From the NCBI RefSeq assembly GCF_028657905.1, contig NZ_CP117782.1, forward strand, positions 1-64,000: 64,000 nt of DNA, written 5' to 3'. Position 1 is the stretch's first letter. Each line of letters starts with the position of its first letter. Below the pieces are notes generated by a model. The model saw only the letters and a list, made by a program, of their open reading frames with translations. It was not told the origin of the DNA and did not search any database. Position numbers and translations under genes: made by a program. Origin of the DNA: Burkholderia sp. FERM BP-3421 (GTDB lineage Bacteria; Pseudomonadota; Gammaproteobacteria; Burkholderiales; Burkholderiaceae). Shown here piece after piece: positions 18,858 through 27,776 of the stretch.

Positions 18858-19436
18858 ATGTCCAAGAGTTCCGATCGCATCAATCTCACCAACCAGTTCC
18901 TGATCGCCATGCCCAACATGGCCGATCCGACGTTCTCGGGAACGGTGGTCTATCTTTGCGATCACAGCGAACGCGGCGCGCTCGGCCTCGTCATCAATCG
19001 TCCGACCGATATCGACCTCGAATCGCTGTTCAACCGTATCGACCTGAAGCTCGAGATCGAACCGCTCCTGCATATCCCCGTGTACTTCGGCGGCCCGGTG
19101 CAGACTGAGCGCGGCTTCGTGCTGCACGAGCCGGTCGAGGGCAGTTCGTACAGCTCGTCGATGAGCGTCGAGGGCGGCCTCGAAATGACCACCTCGAAGG
19201 ACGTGCTCGAGGCGGTCGCCACCGGCACCGGCCCGAAGCGCTTCCTGCTGACGCTGGGTCACGCAGGCTGGGGCGCGGGTCAGCTCGAAGAGGAAATCTC
19301 GAAGAACGGCTGGCTCACCGTCGAGGCGGATCCGAAGATCGTGTTCGACACGCCGGCCGAGGAGCGCTTCGAAGCCGCGCTCGGGCTGCTCGGCGTCAGT
19401 TCCTCGATGCTTTCCGGCGAGGCAGGGCACGCATGA
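18858..19436 (+). CDS. YqgE/AlgH family protein (DUF179)
   Basis: This 192-residue protein begins INLTNQFLIAMPNMADPTFSGTVVYLCDHSERGALGLVINRPT, the family signature. The later FYGGPVQ-type motif appears as VYFGGPVQTERGFVLHE. Its molecular role is unsettled; AlgH influences alginate and virulence regulation in Pseudomonas, and the gene travels with ruvX and pyrimidine genes. The ATG at 18858 was chosen because the conserved MPNM segment follows at the right distance. Its last four bases overlap the ruvX start (ATGA), so translation is coupled. Confidence 0.92.
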   Translation: MSKSSDRINLTNQFLIAMPNMADPTFSGTVVYLCDHSERGALGLVINRPTDIDLESLFNRIDLKLEIEPLLHIPVYFGGPVQTERGFVLHEPVEGSSYSSSMSVEGGLEMTTSKDVLEAVATGTGPKRFLLTLGHAGWGAGQLEEEISKNGWLTVEADPKIVFDTPAEERFEAALGLLGVSSSMLSGEAGHA

Positions 19437-19873
19437 GCGCGGCGGGCTCGCGCGATGCGACGCTCCTCGCGTTCGACTACGGTGAAAAACGCATCGGCGT
19501 CGCGATCGGCAACACGCTGACCCGCTCCGCGCGCGCGCTCACCATCATCCCGAACCTGAACCGCGAGCACCGTTTCAAGGCGATCGGCGGGCTGATCGCC
19601 GAATGGCGTCCCGACGCGCTCGTGGTCGGCCTGCCGCTCCATCCCGACGGCGCTGCGCATGAAATGACCCAGCTGGCGCGGCGTTTCGGCAACCAGTTGA
19701 ACGGCCGTTTCAACCTGCCGGTGAGCTGGGTCGACGAGCGCTACTCGTCGGTCGACGCGCGCGCGGGCGCGCGGGCGCGCGGCGAACGGGTCGGCCCGAT
19801 CGACGCGGAGGCGGCCAGCGTGATTCTTCAACAGTATCTCGACCAGTTGTCCGATCATCATGAGTTCAATTGA
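19433..19873 (+). CDS. ruvX: Holliday junction resolvase-like RuvX/YqgF
   Basis: This 146-residue RNase H-fold nuclease is implicated in processing the 5' end of pre-16S rRNA and in recombination. It shows LLAFDYGEKRIGVAIGN (catalytic Asp in the first strand), PDALVVGLPLHPDG and VSWVDERYSSVDA with the second acidic residues, plus the closing DAEAASVILQQYLDQ. All acidic positions are present. It overlaps yqgE by four bases and pyrR by fourteen, which indicates one transcript. Confidence 0.93.
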   Translation: MSAAGSRDATLLAFDYGEKRIGVAIGNTLTRSARALTIIPNLNREHRFKAIGGLIAEWRPDALVVGLPLHPDGAAHEMTQLARRFGNQLNGRFNLPVSWVDERYSSVDARAGARARGERVGPIDAEAASVILQQYLDQLSDHHEFN

Positions 19874-20378
19874 CGCCGAGGCGCTTTATCGCGCCTTGCT
19901 CGACCAGATCCGCGGCGCCCACGGCGCGGCCGCGTTCGCCGATCCGGCGGGTCCCGTGCTCGCGGGCATCCACAGCGGCGGCGCCTGGCTCGCCGAGCGC
20001 CTCGCGCGCGACCTGGGCGCGCCGGGCTTCGGCGTCGTCAACGTCGCGCTGCATCGCGACGACTACGCGAAGAAAGGCCTGCACAGCCAGGCGAGCCCCA
20101 CCTCGCTGCCGTTCGAGGTGGATGCGCGCCGCATCGTGCTCGTCGACGACGTGCTCCATACCGGCCGCACCGTGCGCGCCGCATTGAACGAACTGTACGA
20201 CTACGGCCGGCCGGCGGCCGTCGAGCTCGCGGTGCTCGCGGATCGCGGCGGCCGCGAGCTTCCGGTGGCCGCGCGTTTCGTCGGCGGCGCGCTCGACGTG
20301 CCCGCCGACGCGACGCTCGTGCTCGAACGCACCGCCGACGCGCGTTTCACGCTTCGCACCGAGGCGCGCACCGCATAA
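19860..20378 (+). CDS. pyrR: PyrR, pyrimidine regulator/uracil phosphoribosyltransferase
   Basis: This 172-residue phosphoribosyltransferase-fold protein has the PRPP loop VLVDDVLHTGRTVRAALNEL (about residues 97-116). In Gram-positives it is an RNA-binding attenuation protein with UPRTase activity. In proteobacteria such as this one its regulatory role is less clear. It sits directly before pyrB and pyrC'. The 77-bp gap to pyrB holds no obvious attenuator. It overlaps the ruvX end by 14 bp. Confidence 0.9.
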   Translation: MSSIDAEALYRALLDQIRGAHGAAAFADPAGPVLAGIHSGGAWLAERLARDLGAPGFGVVNVALHRDDYAKKGLHSQASPTSLPFEVDARRIVLVDDVLHTGRTVRAALNELYDYGRPAAVELAVLADRGGRELPVAARFVGGALDVPADATLVLERTADARFTLRTEARTA

Positions 20379-20455
20379 GCGCGCCGCATCCGGATCGTCC
20401 GGGCGCGCCCGGACCCAGCACCGCAGATCAGCATCACGTTGGAATCACGCCTACC

Positions 20456-21487
20456 ATGACCCTCGACACCACCGGCCGCCCGGGCGGCTCCGCCGCGGCC
20501 GCGCCCGCCGAACGTTTCCGCTACGGTTTCCTGAAGGGCAACCCGCAGCTCACGAAAAACGGCGAGCTCAAGCATCTGCTGTCGATCGAAGGCCTGCCGC
20601 GCTCGATCGTCACGCATCTCCTCGACACCGCCGAGCAGTTCGTCAGCGTGACCGACCGCGAAGTGAAGAAGGTGCCGCTGTTGCGCGGCAAGTCGGTGTT
20701 CAACCTGTTCTTCGAGAACTCGACGCGCACCCGCACGACCTTCGAGATCGCCGCGAAGCGCCTGTCGGCCGACGTGCTGAACCTGAACATCAACGCCTCG
20801 TCGACGAGCAAGGGCGAATCGCTGCTCGACACGATCAACAACCTGTCGGCGATGCATGCCGACCTGTTCGTCGTGCGCCATGCATCGAGCGGCGCGCCGT
20901 ACCTGATCGCCGAGCACTGCGCGCCGCACGTGCACGTGGTCAACGCCGGCGACGGCCGCCACGCGCATCCGACGCAGGGCCTGCTCGACATGTACACGAT
21001 CCGCCACTACAAGCGCGACTTCACGCAGCTGCGCGTCGCGATCGTCGGCGACATCCTGCATTCGCGCGTCGCGCGCTCCGACATCCACGCGCTGACCACG
21101 CTCGGCGTGCCCGAAGTGCGCGCGATCGGCCCGCGCACGCTGCTGCCGGGCGGCCTCGAGCAGATGGGCGTGAAGGTGTTCCACAACCTCGACGAAGGGC
21201 TGCGCGGCGTCGACGTGATCATCATGCTGCGCCTGCAGAACGAACGGATGAGCGGCGCGCTGCTGCCGTCCGCGCAGGAGTATTTCAAGAGCTGGGGCCT
21301 CACGCCCGAGCGCCTCGCGCTTGCCGCGCCCGACGCGATCGTGATGCACCCGGGGCCGATGAACCGCGGCGTCGAGATCGACTCGCAGGTCGCGGACGGC
21401 CCGCAGTCGGTGATCCTGAACCAGGTCACGTTCGGCATCGCGGTGCGCATGGCGGTGATGGGCATCGTCGCGGGCAACCACGACTGA
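20456..21487 (+). CDS. pyrB: aspartate carbamoyltransferase catalytic subunit
   Basis: This 343-residue enzyme makes carbamoyl-aspartate in pyrimidine synthesis. The carbamoyl-phosphate site FFENSTRTRTTFE (85-97), the SKGES loop (118-122) and HPTQGLLDMYTI (171-182) are all intact. An N-terminal extension of about 20 residues (Gly/Ala/Pro-rich) precedes the fold, as in the pseudomonad type that forms dodecamers with an inactive dihydroorotase. No pyrI regulatory chain follows. Instead the next gene, 50 bp on, is such a dihydroorotase-like protein. This supports the class A ATCase arrangement. Confidence 0.96.
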   Translation: MTLDTTGRPGGSAAAAPAERFRYGFLKGNPQLTKNGELKHLLSIEGLPRSIVTHLLDTAEQFVSVTDREVKKVPLLRGKSVFNLFFENSTRTRTTFEIAAKRLSADVLNLNINASSTSKGESLLDTINNLSAMHADLFVVRHASSGAPYLIAEHCAPHVHVVNAGDGRHAHPTQGLLDMYTIRHYKRDFTQLRVAIVGDILHSRVARSDIHALTTLGVPEVRAIGPRTLLPGGLEQMGVKVFHNLDEGLRGVDVIIMLRLQNERMSGALLPSAQEYFKSWGLTPERLALAAPDAIVMHPGPMNRGVEIDSQVADGPQSVILNQVTFGIAVRMAVMGIVAGNHD

Positions 21488-21537
21488 CGCCGCCGCTCTC
21501 CCGACTTCAACGACTTCAACGAATCAACAGGCAGCGC

Positions 21538-22815
21538 ATGAAGATTCATATCAAAGGCGGCACGCTGATCGATCCGGTCGCGGGCACCGAACAACGGGCC
21601 GACGTGTTCGTCGCCGCCGGCAAGATCGCCGCGATCGGCGTGGCGCCGGCCGATTTCACGGCGGCGAAGACGATCGACGCGAGCGGCCTCATCGTCGCGC
21701 CGGGTTTCGTCGACCTGTCGGCGCGTCTGCGCGAGCCCGGCTACGAACACAAGGCGACGCTCGCGTCCGAGATGGCCGCGGCCGTCGCGGGCGGCGTGAC
21801 GAGTCTCGTGTGTTCGCCCGACACCGATCCCGTGCTCGACGAGCCCGGGCTCGTCGAGATGCTCAAGTTCCGCGCCCGCAACCTGCACCAGGCGCACGTT
21901 TATCCGCTCGGCGCGCTGACCGTCGGCCTGAAGGGCGAGGTGATCACCGAGATGGTCGAGCTGACCGAATCGGGTTGCGTCGGCTTCACGCAGGCCAATG
22001 TGCCAATCGTCGACACGCAGGTGCAGCTGCGCGCCCTGCAATACGCGAGCACCTACGGCTACACCGTGTGGCTGCGCCCGCTCGACGCGTTTCTCGCGAA
22101 GGGCGGCGTCGCGGCGAGCGGGGCGCTCGCGTCGCGGCTCGGCCTGTCGGGCGTGCCGGTGTCGGCCGAGACGATCGCGCTGCACACGCTGTTCGAGCTG
22201 ATGCGCGTGACGGGCGCGCGCGTGCACGTGGCGCGGCTGTCGTCGGCGGCCGGCATCGCGCTCGTGCGCGCCGCGAAGGCGGAAGGGCTGCCGGTGACTT
22301 GCGACGTGAGCGCGAATCACCTGCACCTGATCGACGTCGACATCGGCTACTTCGACGCGCAGTTCCGCCTCGATCCGCCGCTGCGCGGCGAGCGGGATCG
22401 CGAGGCGATCCGCGCGGCGGTCGCGGACGGCACGATCGACGCGATCTGTTCGGATCACACGCCGGTCGACGACGACGAGAAGCTGCTGCCGTTCGCCGAG
22501 GCCACGCCGGGCGCGACGGGGCTCGAGCTGCTGCTGTCGCTGACCGTGAAGTGGGCGGACGAGGCCGGCGTGCCGCTCGCGCGCGCGCTGAACCGGATCA
22601 GCGCGGCGCCGGCGGACGTGCTGAAGCTGCCGGCCGGCCGGCTCGCGGTGGGCGGCGCGGCGGACCTGTGCGTGTTCGATCCGCGCGCACACTGGCGCGT
22701 CGAGCCGCGCGTGCTGAAGAGCCAGGGGCACAACACGCCATTCCTCGGCTACGAGCTGCCCGCCCGGGTGCGCGCGACGCTCGTCGCGGGCCACGTGGCG
22801 TTCGAGCGGCATTGA
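21538..22815 (+). CDS. pyrC': dihydroorotase-like PyrC' (probably non-catalytic)
   Basis: This 425-residue protein has the amidohydrolase fold of dihydroorotase. The metal-binding D-x-H-x-H of the active enzyme reads Asp59-Leu-Ser61-Ala-Arg63 in FVDLSARLREPG, so both His are gone. The later His-Cys-Glu-Asp segment is WLRPLDAF, and the His of the HxxHxS motif is Arg233 in VHVARLSS. Only late residues such as CSDHTP are kept. Known pseudomonad PyrC' (PyrX) proteins are likewise inactive and hold six PyrB chains in a dodecamer. By analogy this protein should be structural, and a genuine pyrC should lie elsewhere in the genome. It follows pyrB by 50 bp and precedes the acyltransferase by 13 bp. 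Confidence 0.88.
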   Translation: MKIHIKGGTLIDPVAGTEQRADVFVAAGKIAAIGVAPADFTAAKTIDASGLIVAPGFVDLSARLREPGYEHKATLASEMAAAVAGGVTSLVCSPDTDPVLDEPGLVEMLKFRARNLHQAHVYPLGALTVGLKGEVITEMVELTESGCVGFTQANVPIVDTQVQLRALQYASTYGYTVWLRPLDAFLAKGGVAASGALASRLGLSGVPVSAETIALHTLFELMRVTGARVHVARLSSAAGIALVRAAKAEGLPVTCDVSANHLHLIDVDIGYFDAQFRLDPPLRGERDREAIRAAVADGTIDAICSDHTPVDDDEKLLPFAEATPGATGLELLLSLTVKWADEAGVPLARALNRISAAPADVLKLPAGRLAVGGAADLCVFDPRAHWRVEPRVLKSQGHNTPFLGYELPARVRATLVAGHVAFERH

Positions 22816-22828
22816 GCGGGGCGCCGCG

Positions 22829-23680
22829 ATGAACGCTCTGCGCAAGGCGCGTCTCGTGCTTCACCTGCTGCGCGGCATGGCGACCATCGCGCTGTGCTTC
22901 GGGCGCGCGACCCCCGCGCGCCGCCAGCAGCTCACGCGGGCGTGGACCGAGAAGATGCTGCGGCTGTGCGGCATGCGGCTCGTCGTGCACAACGACGACG
23001 CGCGGCTCGACGCGCGTGCGCTCGTGGTGGGCAACCATGTGTCGTGGCTCGACATCTACGTGATCAATGCCTGGCGTCCGACGCCGTTCGTGTCGAAGGC
23101 GGAGGTGCGGCAGTGGCCGGTGGTCGGCTGGCTCGCGGAACGGCTGGGCACCGTGTTCATCCAGCGCGAGAAGCGCAGCGAGGCGCGGCGGATCATGCAC
23201 GAGCTGGCCGAGCGGATGCAGGGCGGCGGGCTCATCTGCGTGTTTCCGGAAGGGACGACGTCCGACGGCGTCGAACTGCTGCCGTTTCATGCGAACCTGT
23301 TCCAGGCCGCCGTGTCGGCCGGCTGCCCCGTGCAACCGGTTTGCCTGATGTATGAAGACGGACAGGGGCGGCAGTCGCTCGCGCCGGCCTATATCGGCGA
23401 GATGTCGCTCGGCGAATCGCTGGGCCGGGTGCTGCGTGACGGCCCGTTGACCGCGCACCTGTACGTCGGCGCCCCGCTCGATCCGGGGGCGGACCGGCGC
23501 GAGCTGGCCGCGCGCGCGCAGCAATCGGTGGCGGCGTCGCTCGCGGTGTTGCAGGAAAAGTGCGCGCGGCCGGGCGATGCGGCGCGCGCGCGTTTTGCGG
23601 CGGCCGCGCGGGTTGCCGTTCCGGCCGACGCGCCGGCGCAGGAGGCAGGGGCGGAAACGCTGACGCGCGGCGAAGGCTGA
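22829..23680 (+). CDS. lysophospholipid/1-acylglycerol-3-phosphate acyltransferase (PlsC family)
   Basis: This 283-residue membrane-associated acyltransferase has the catalytic HX4D as His70 and Asp75 in VGNHVSWLDIY, and the phosphate-binding FPEGTTSDG at 139-147. One hydrophobic N-terminal helix (about 8-26) anchors it. It likely transfers acyl groups to lysophosphatidic acid or an ornithine/lyso-lipid. The last 50 residues are Ala-rich and variable. It is the last gene of the yqgE-ruvX-pyr cluster and converges on apaH. Confidence 0.88.
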   Translation: MNALRKARLVLHLLRGMATIALCFGRATPARRQQLTRAWTEKMLRLCGMRLVVHNDDARLDARALVVGNHVSWLDIYVINAWRPTPFVSKAEVRQWPVVGWLAERLGTVFIQREKRSEARRIMHELAERMQGGGLICVFPEGTTSDGVELLPFHANLFQAAVSAGCPVQPVCLMYEDGQGRQSLAPAYIGEMSLGESLGRVLRDGPLTAHLYVGAPLDPGADRRELAARAQQSVAASLAVLQEKCARPGDAARARFAAAARVAVPADAPAQEAGAETLTRGEG

Positions 23681-23704
23681 GCGCTCGCTGCGCGCGGCGA
23701 CGGG

Positions 23705-24541
23705 CTATTCGCCGGCCGCCCCGCATGACGCGCAGGCCACCTGCGTCACGGTGCGCCGCGCCGGATCGGCGTCGAGCACGACGGCCGACAACTGGTTGCC
23801 CCAGACGCAGCCCGAATCCAGCGCGACGAGCGTGTCGCGCAGCATCAGGCCGAGTGCGGCCCAGTGGCCGAACACCACCGTGATGTCGGCGCTGCGCCGC
23901 TCGGGCGCGTCGAACCAGGGCAGGTAGCCGGCGGGCGCGGCGGCGGGCCCGCCGTTCGCGCGGAACTCCATCGCGCCGTCGGGCGTGCAGAAGCGGATCC
24001 GGGTGAACGCGTTGAAGGCCACGCGCAGCCGGTCCTTTTTCTTCAGATCGGGATGCCACCGGTTCGGCTCGTTGCCGTACAGGTTGCGCAGCGTGTCGAC
24101 CCAGTCCGGCCCGCGCAACGCGCGCTGCAGTTCGTCGGCGAGCTCCAGCGCGAGCGTCATGTCCCATTGCGGCAGCAGCCCGGCGTGGACCATCAGCATG
24201 CCCGGCCCGGCATGCGCGAACGGCCGCTGCCGCACCCAGTCGAGCAGGTCGGGGGCGTCCGGCGCGGCCAGGATCTCGCCGATCGTGTCGCCGGGCTTGA
24301 GCGTGCGGATGCCGGCCGCGACCGACAGCAGGTGCAGGTCGTGATTGCCGAGCACGGCCGTGGCGCGCGGGCCGAGCGCGATGACCTCGCGCAGCGTGGC
24401 GAGCGAGGCCGGGCCGCGATTGACGAGGTCGCCGGCGAACCAGAGCGGGGTGTCGGAGGCGGGGGCGAGCGTGTCGAGCAGGGTTTGCAGGGCGGCGTGG
24501 CAGCCCTGGAGGTCGCCGATGGCGATGGGGGTTGACGTCAT
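23705..24541 (-). CDS. apaH: bis(5'-nucleosyl)-tetraphosphatase (symmetrical)
   Basis: This 278-residue metallophosphatase splits Ap4A into two ADP and removes alarmone caps from RNA. Motifs are AIGDLQGCH (8-15; Gln replaces the usual His of GDxHG), WFAGDLVNRGP (34-44) and LGNHDLH (64-70), which place two metals, and later VVFGHWAALG. The ATG at 24541 is preferred to the longer frame because the GD motif then lies at the usual distance. It is transcribed divergently from the O-antigen genes. Confidence 0.9.
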   Translation of the reverse strand: MTSTPIAIGDLQGCHAALQTLLDTLAPASDTPLWFAGDLVNRGPASLATLREVIALGPRATAVLGNHDLHLLSVAAGIRTLKPGDTIGEILAAPDAPDLLDWVRQRPFAHAGPGMLMVHAGLLPQWDMTLALELADELQRALRGPDWVDTLRNLYGNEPNRWHPDLKKKDRLRVAFNAFTRIRFCTPDGAMEFRANGGPAAAPAGYLPWFDAPERRSADITVVFGHWAALGLMLRDTLVALDSGCVWGNQLSAVVLDADPARRTVTQVACASCGAAGE

Positions 24542-24883
24542 GGCGGATGATGCGAGCAGGTGGTGGCAATAGAAGAATGATCGTTGCAACCGGGTCGGGA
24601 TGCAATATTTGCACCACGATAACCATTTGATTCGACGTGTATTTTCTTGTTCCTGTCGGGTCCGGAGCGCTGTATCAAGTTGTTAGCGGCATGGCTTTTG
24701 CATGGGCCGACTTCTTATAATCGTTGCTTTCCCCCCGAAAATTAACATCTGATGACTTGGGACGGCTCGCTCAGCGGTTAAAATGCCGGGCCTGAGTGGT
24801 CGAGGTCTGTGACCTCACTACTTTGAGAAATCTTTTCGGCGGCGCGCTCCGCGCGTCCGCCTCGCATTACTAGAGGGAGCCTC
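24542..24883. promoter_or_regulatory. O-antigen locus upstream region
   Basis: This 342-bp AT-richer region separates apaH from rmlB and probably holds the start of the O-antigen transcript. A TATAAT -10 lies at 24716-24721, but the -35 position (GGCTTT around 24693) is weak. A perfect GAGGTC-TGT-GACCTC hairpin occurs at 24801-24815 in the presumed leader. I see no ops/JUMPstart element (GGCGGTAGC) that would recruit RfaH. The region has no coding potential that I trust. Confidence 0.5.
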
Positions 24884-25936
24884 ATGATCCTGGTTACGGG
24901 CGGCGCGGGTTTTATCGGTGCCAACTTTGTACTCGACTGGTTGAACCAATCCGACGAAGCGGTGCTCAACGTCGACAAGCTGACCTACGCAGGCAACCTG
25001 CGAACGCTGAGATCGTTGGAGGGCAACCCGGCGCACGTGTTTGCGCGAGTTGACATCTGCGATCGGGCCGCGCTCGACGCATTGCTCGCCGAACACAAGC
25101 CGCGCGCTGTTTTGCATTTCGCCGCCGAAAGTCATGTTGATCGTTCGATTCACGGGCCTGCCGATTTTGTGCAGACCAATGTCGTCGGCACGTTCACCCT
25201 GCTGGAAGCGACGCGCCAGTACTGGAACGGCTTGAGCGACGCAGGCAAGGCGACGTTCCGTTTTCTGCACGTATCGACCGACGAGGTGTTCGGTTCGCTG
25301 TCCTCGACCGATCCGCAGTTTTCCGAAGCGACGCCGTACGCGCCGAACAGCCCGTATTCCGCGACGAAGGCCGGCTCTGACCATCTGGTGCGCGCCTATC
25401 ATCACACGTATGGCCTGCCGACGCTCACGACGAACTGTTCGAACAACTACGGTCCGTACCAGTTCCCGGAAAAACTCATTCCGCTGATGATTGCGAGTGC
25501 GCTCGCGGGCAAGCCGCTGCCGGTGTATGGCGATGGGCAGAACGTGCGCGACTGGCTGTACGTCGGAGATCACTGCAGCGCGATCCGCGAGGTGCTCGCG
25601 CGCGGCGTGCCAGGCGAGACCTACAATGTCGGCGGCTGGAACGAGAAGAAGAACCTCGATGTCGTGCATACCTTGTGCGACCTGCTCGACAAGGCGCGGC
25701 CGAAGGCGGCCGGTTCGTATCGCGACCAGATCACGTACGTGACGGATCGCCCGGGCCATGATCGCCGTTATGCGATCGATGCGCGGAAGCTCGAGCGCGA
25801 ACTGGGCTGGAAGCCTGCTGAAACGTTCGAGACGGGTTTGGCGAAGACCGTCCGGTGGTATCTCGATCACGAGGCGTGGGTCGAGGAGGTTGTATCCGGC
25901 GAATACGCGAAGTGGGGGGGGGCCAGCAATGGTTAA
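24884..25936 (+). CDS. rmlB: dTDP-glucose 4,6-dehydratase
   Basis: This 350-residue short-chain dehydrogenase makes dTDP-4-keto-6-deoxyglucose, step 2 of dTDP-L-rhamnose synthesis. It has the NAD loop TGGAGFIGANF (5-15), HFAAESHVDRSI, the catalytic STDEVFG, and YSATKAGSDHLVR with the Tyr-x-x-x-Lys pair. The Asp-Glu after Thr is diagnostic of RmlB. A GAGGGAG ribosome site precedes the ATG. It is the first gene of the O-antigen operon and overlaps rmlD by eight bases. The gene is less biased to GC than the housekeeping genes before it. Confidence 0.97.
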   Translation: MILVTGGAGFIGANFVLDWLNQSDEAVLNVDKLTYAGNLRTLRSLEGNPAHVFARVDICDRAALDALLAEHKPRAVLHFAAESHVDRSIHGPADFVQTNVVGTFTLLEATRQYWNGLSDAGKATFRFLHVSTDEVFGSLSSTDPQFSEATPYAPNSPYSATKAGSDHLVRAYHHTYGLPTLTTNCSNNYGPYQFPEKLIPLMIASALAGKPLPVYGDGQNVRDWLYVGDHCSAIREVLARGVPGETYNVGGWNEKKNLDVVHTLCDLLDKARPKAAGSYRDQITYVTDRPGHDRRYAIDARKLERELGWKPAETFETGLAKTVRWYLDHEAWVEEVVSGEYAKWGGASNG

Positions 25937-26864
25937 GGAGCGTGCTGGTCCGGTATTCCTCGTTACAGGTGCGAACGGCCAGGCGGGTTTCGAACTGTTG
26001 CGCAGTTTGGCGCCGCTGGGCCAGGTCATCGGGGTTGGGCGCGCGCGTTGCGATCTGGCCGACGCGGACGCGATTCGCCGGCTGGTGCGCGAACTGCGCC
26101 CGGACGTCATTGTGAATGCGGGCGCCTACACGGCCGTCGATCAGGCGGAAAAGGCCCCGGACGTCGCGCGCGCGGTCAATGCGCAGGCACCCGGCGTGTT
26201 CGCCGAGGAGGCGGCCGCATTGGGGAGCTTGCTCGTCCATTACTCGACCGACTATGTTTTTGACGGACAGAAGGCCGGGCGCTACGTGGAAAGCGACGAG
26301 CCGAATCCACTTTCCGTGTATGGCGCGACCAAATTGGAAGGCGAGCGGGCGGTAGGCCGGGCGGGATGCCGGCATCTGATTTTCAGGACCAGCTGGGCGT
26401 TCGGCGTGCATGGCGTCAATTTTCCCAAACAAATCATTCAGGCTGCGCGCCGCACGCCTGAGTTGCGAGTGGTGGCCGATCAATTCGGCACGCCGACCTC
26501 GACCGCACTGACTGCCGACGTGACGGCACACGCCATTCGCCGCTATCTGGACGGGCGCATCGATGTCGCGCAGGATGGGGTGTATCACCTGACGGCGCAG
26601 GGCGAGACATCCTGGTTCGAATACGCGCGCCACGTCATTGCGACGGTGCGGGATGCTGGATTGGTGACGCAGGCGAAGGCGGAGGACATCAAGGCGGTCA
26701 GCACGTCGGAGTATCCGACGTCGGCATTGCGTCCGAAGAATTCTCGTCTCGATACGACGAAATTGCGGCAAAACCTTGAGTTGAGCTTGCCGGCGTGGCA
26801 GGTGGGCGTCGATCAGATGCTCGCCCAGGTGACCGAGATTGCGGCGATGATGGCTGACAGATGA
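25929..26864 (+). CDS. rmlD: dTDP-4-dehydrorhamnose reductase
   Basis: This 311-residue NADPH-dependent enzyme performs the last step to dTDP-L-rhamnose. It shows VTGANGQAGFELLRSL, VNAGAYTAVDQAEKAPDVARAVN, YSTDYVFDGQKAG and YGATKLEGERAV, all RmlD signatures. The ATG at 25929 overlaps the rmlB end, which fixes the start; a much longer frame reaches upstream but runs through rmlB. The order B-D-A-C matches many Burkholderia and Xanthomonas loci. Confidence 0.96.
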   Translation: MVKERAGPVFLVTGANGQAGFELLRSLAPLGQVIGVGRARCDLADADAIRRLVRELRPDVIVNAGAYTAVDQAEKAPDVARAVNAQAPGVFAEEAAALGSLLVHYSTDYVFDGQKAGRYVESDEPNPLSVYGATKLEGERAVGRAGCRHLIFRTSWAFGVHGVNFPKQIIQAARRTPELRVVADQFGTPTSTALTADVTAHAIRRYLDGRIDVAQDGVYHLTAQGETSWFEYARHVIATVRDAGLVTQAKAEDIKAVSTSEYPTSALRPKNSRLDTTKLRQNLELSLPAWQVGVDQMLAQVTEIAAMMADR

Positions 26865-26894
26865 TCGTGTCGCCACAAGTTTGGAGAATCAAAA

Positions 26895-27776
26895 ATGAAA
26901 CGTAAAGGAATCGTTCTGGCGGGTGGGTCAGGCACGCGCCTCTACCCGATCACGCATTCGGTATCGAAGCAGCTCCTGCCGGTCTACGACAAGCCCATGA
27001 TTTATTACCCGCTGAGCACGCTGATGCTCTCGGGCATCCGCGACATCCTCATCATTTCGACGCCCGCCGACACCCCGAGGTTTGCGCAGATGCTGGGTGA
27101 CGGGTCCCAGTGGGGGCTCAATCTGCAATACGCGGAGCAGCCTTCGCCCGACGGTCTGGCGCAGGCATTTCTGATTGGCGAAAAATTTCTGGACAACTCG
27201 CCATCGGCCCTGATTCTCGGCGACAACATCTTTCACGGCCACGAGCTGGTTGCCCAACTCAAGCGCGCTGACGCACGCACCGACGGGGCGACCGTATTCG
27301 CCTACCACGTTCAAGATCCCGAGCGCTACGGCGTCGTCGAGTTCGACGAGCAATTCCAGGCCCTGTCGCTCGAAGAGAAGCCGGCCGCACCGCGATCGAA
27401 CTACGCGGTTACCGGGCTGTACTTTTACGACAATCAGGTGTGCGACATTGCGAAGAGCATCAAGCCATCCGCGCGCGGCGAACTCGAGATTACCGACGTA
27501 AACCGGTGCTACCTGGAAAAAGGCGGGCTCAATGTCGAGATCATGGGGCGTGGATACGCGTGGCTGGATACGGGCACGCACGAATCGCTGCTCGACGCCG
27601 CGACGTTCATCGCGACGCTCCAGCGCCGTCAGGGCCTGATGGTCGCCTGTCCGGAAGAGATTGCGTATCGCAATCAATGGATTACCGCGGACCAGGTCCG
27701 GGCGCTTGCGAAGCCGCTTGCCAAGAACGGCTACGGCGCCTATCTGCATCAAATCATTGCCGAGTGCATTGCATGA
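26895..27776 (+). CDS. rmlA: glucose-1-phosphate thymidylyltransferase
   Basis: This 293-residue nucleotidyltransferase makes dTDP-glucose from glucose 1-phosphate and dTTP, the first step of the rhamnose pathway. LAGGSGTRLYPITHSVSKQLLPVYDKPMIYYPL near the N terminus is the nucleotide and metal site. GDNIFHGHEL and ALSLEEKPAAPRSNYAVTGLYFYD are further family signatures. Its activity is usually feedback-inhibited by dTDP-rhamnose. Its end overlaps the rmlC start by four bases (ATGA). Confidence 0.97.
   Translation: MKRKGIVLAGGSGTRLYPITHSVSKQLLPVYDKPMIYYPLSTLMLSGIRDILIISTPADTPRFAQMLGDGSQWGLNLQYAEQPSPDGLAQAFLIGEKFLDNSPSALILGDNIFHGHELVAQLKRADARTDGATVFAYHVQDPERYGVVEFDEQFQALSLEEKPAAPRSNYAVTGLYFYDNQVCDIAKSIKPSARGELEITDVNRCYLEKGGLNVEIMGRGYAWLDTGTHESLLDAATFIATLQRRQGLMVACPEEIAYRNQWITADQVRALAKPLAKNGYGAYLHQIIAECIA

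Noticed and set aside
24761..24883. Possible tRNA or small RNA before rmlB
   Set aside because: A GAGGTC/GACCTC hairpin exists, but no cloverleaf, CCA end or terminator can be assembled.
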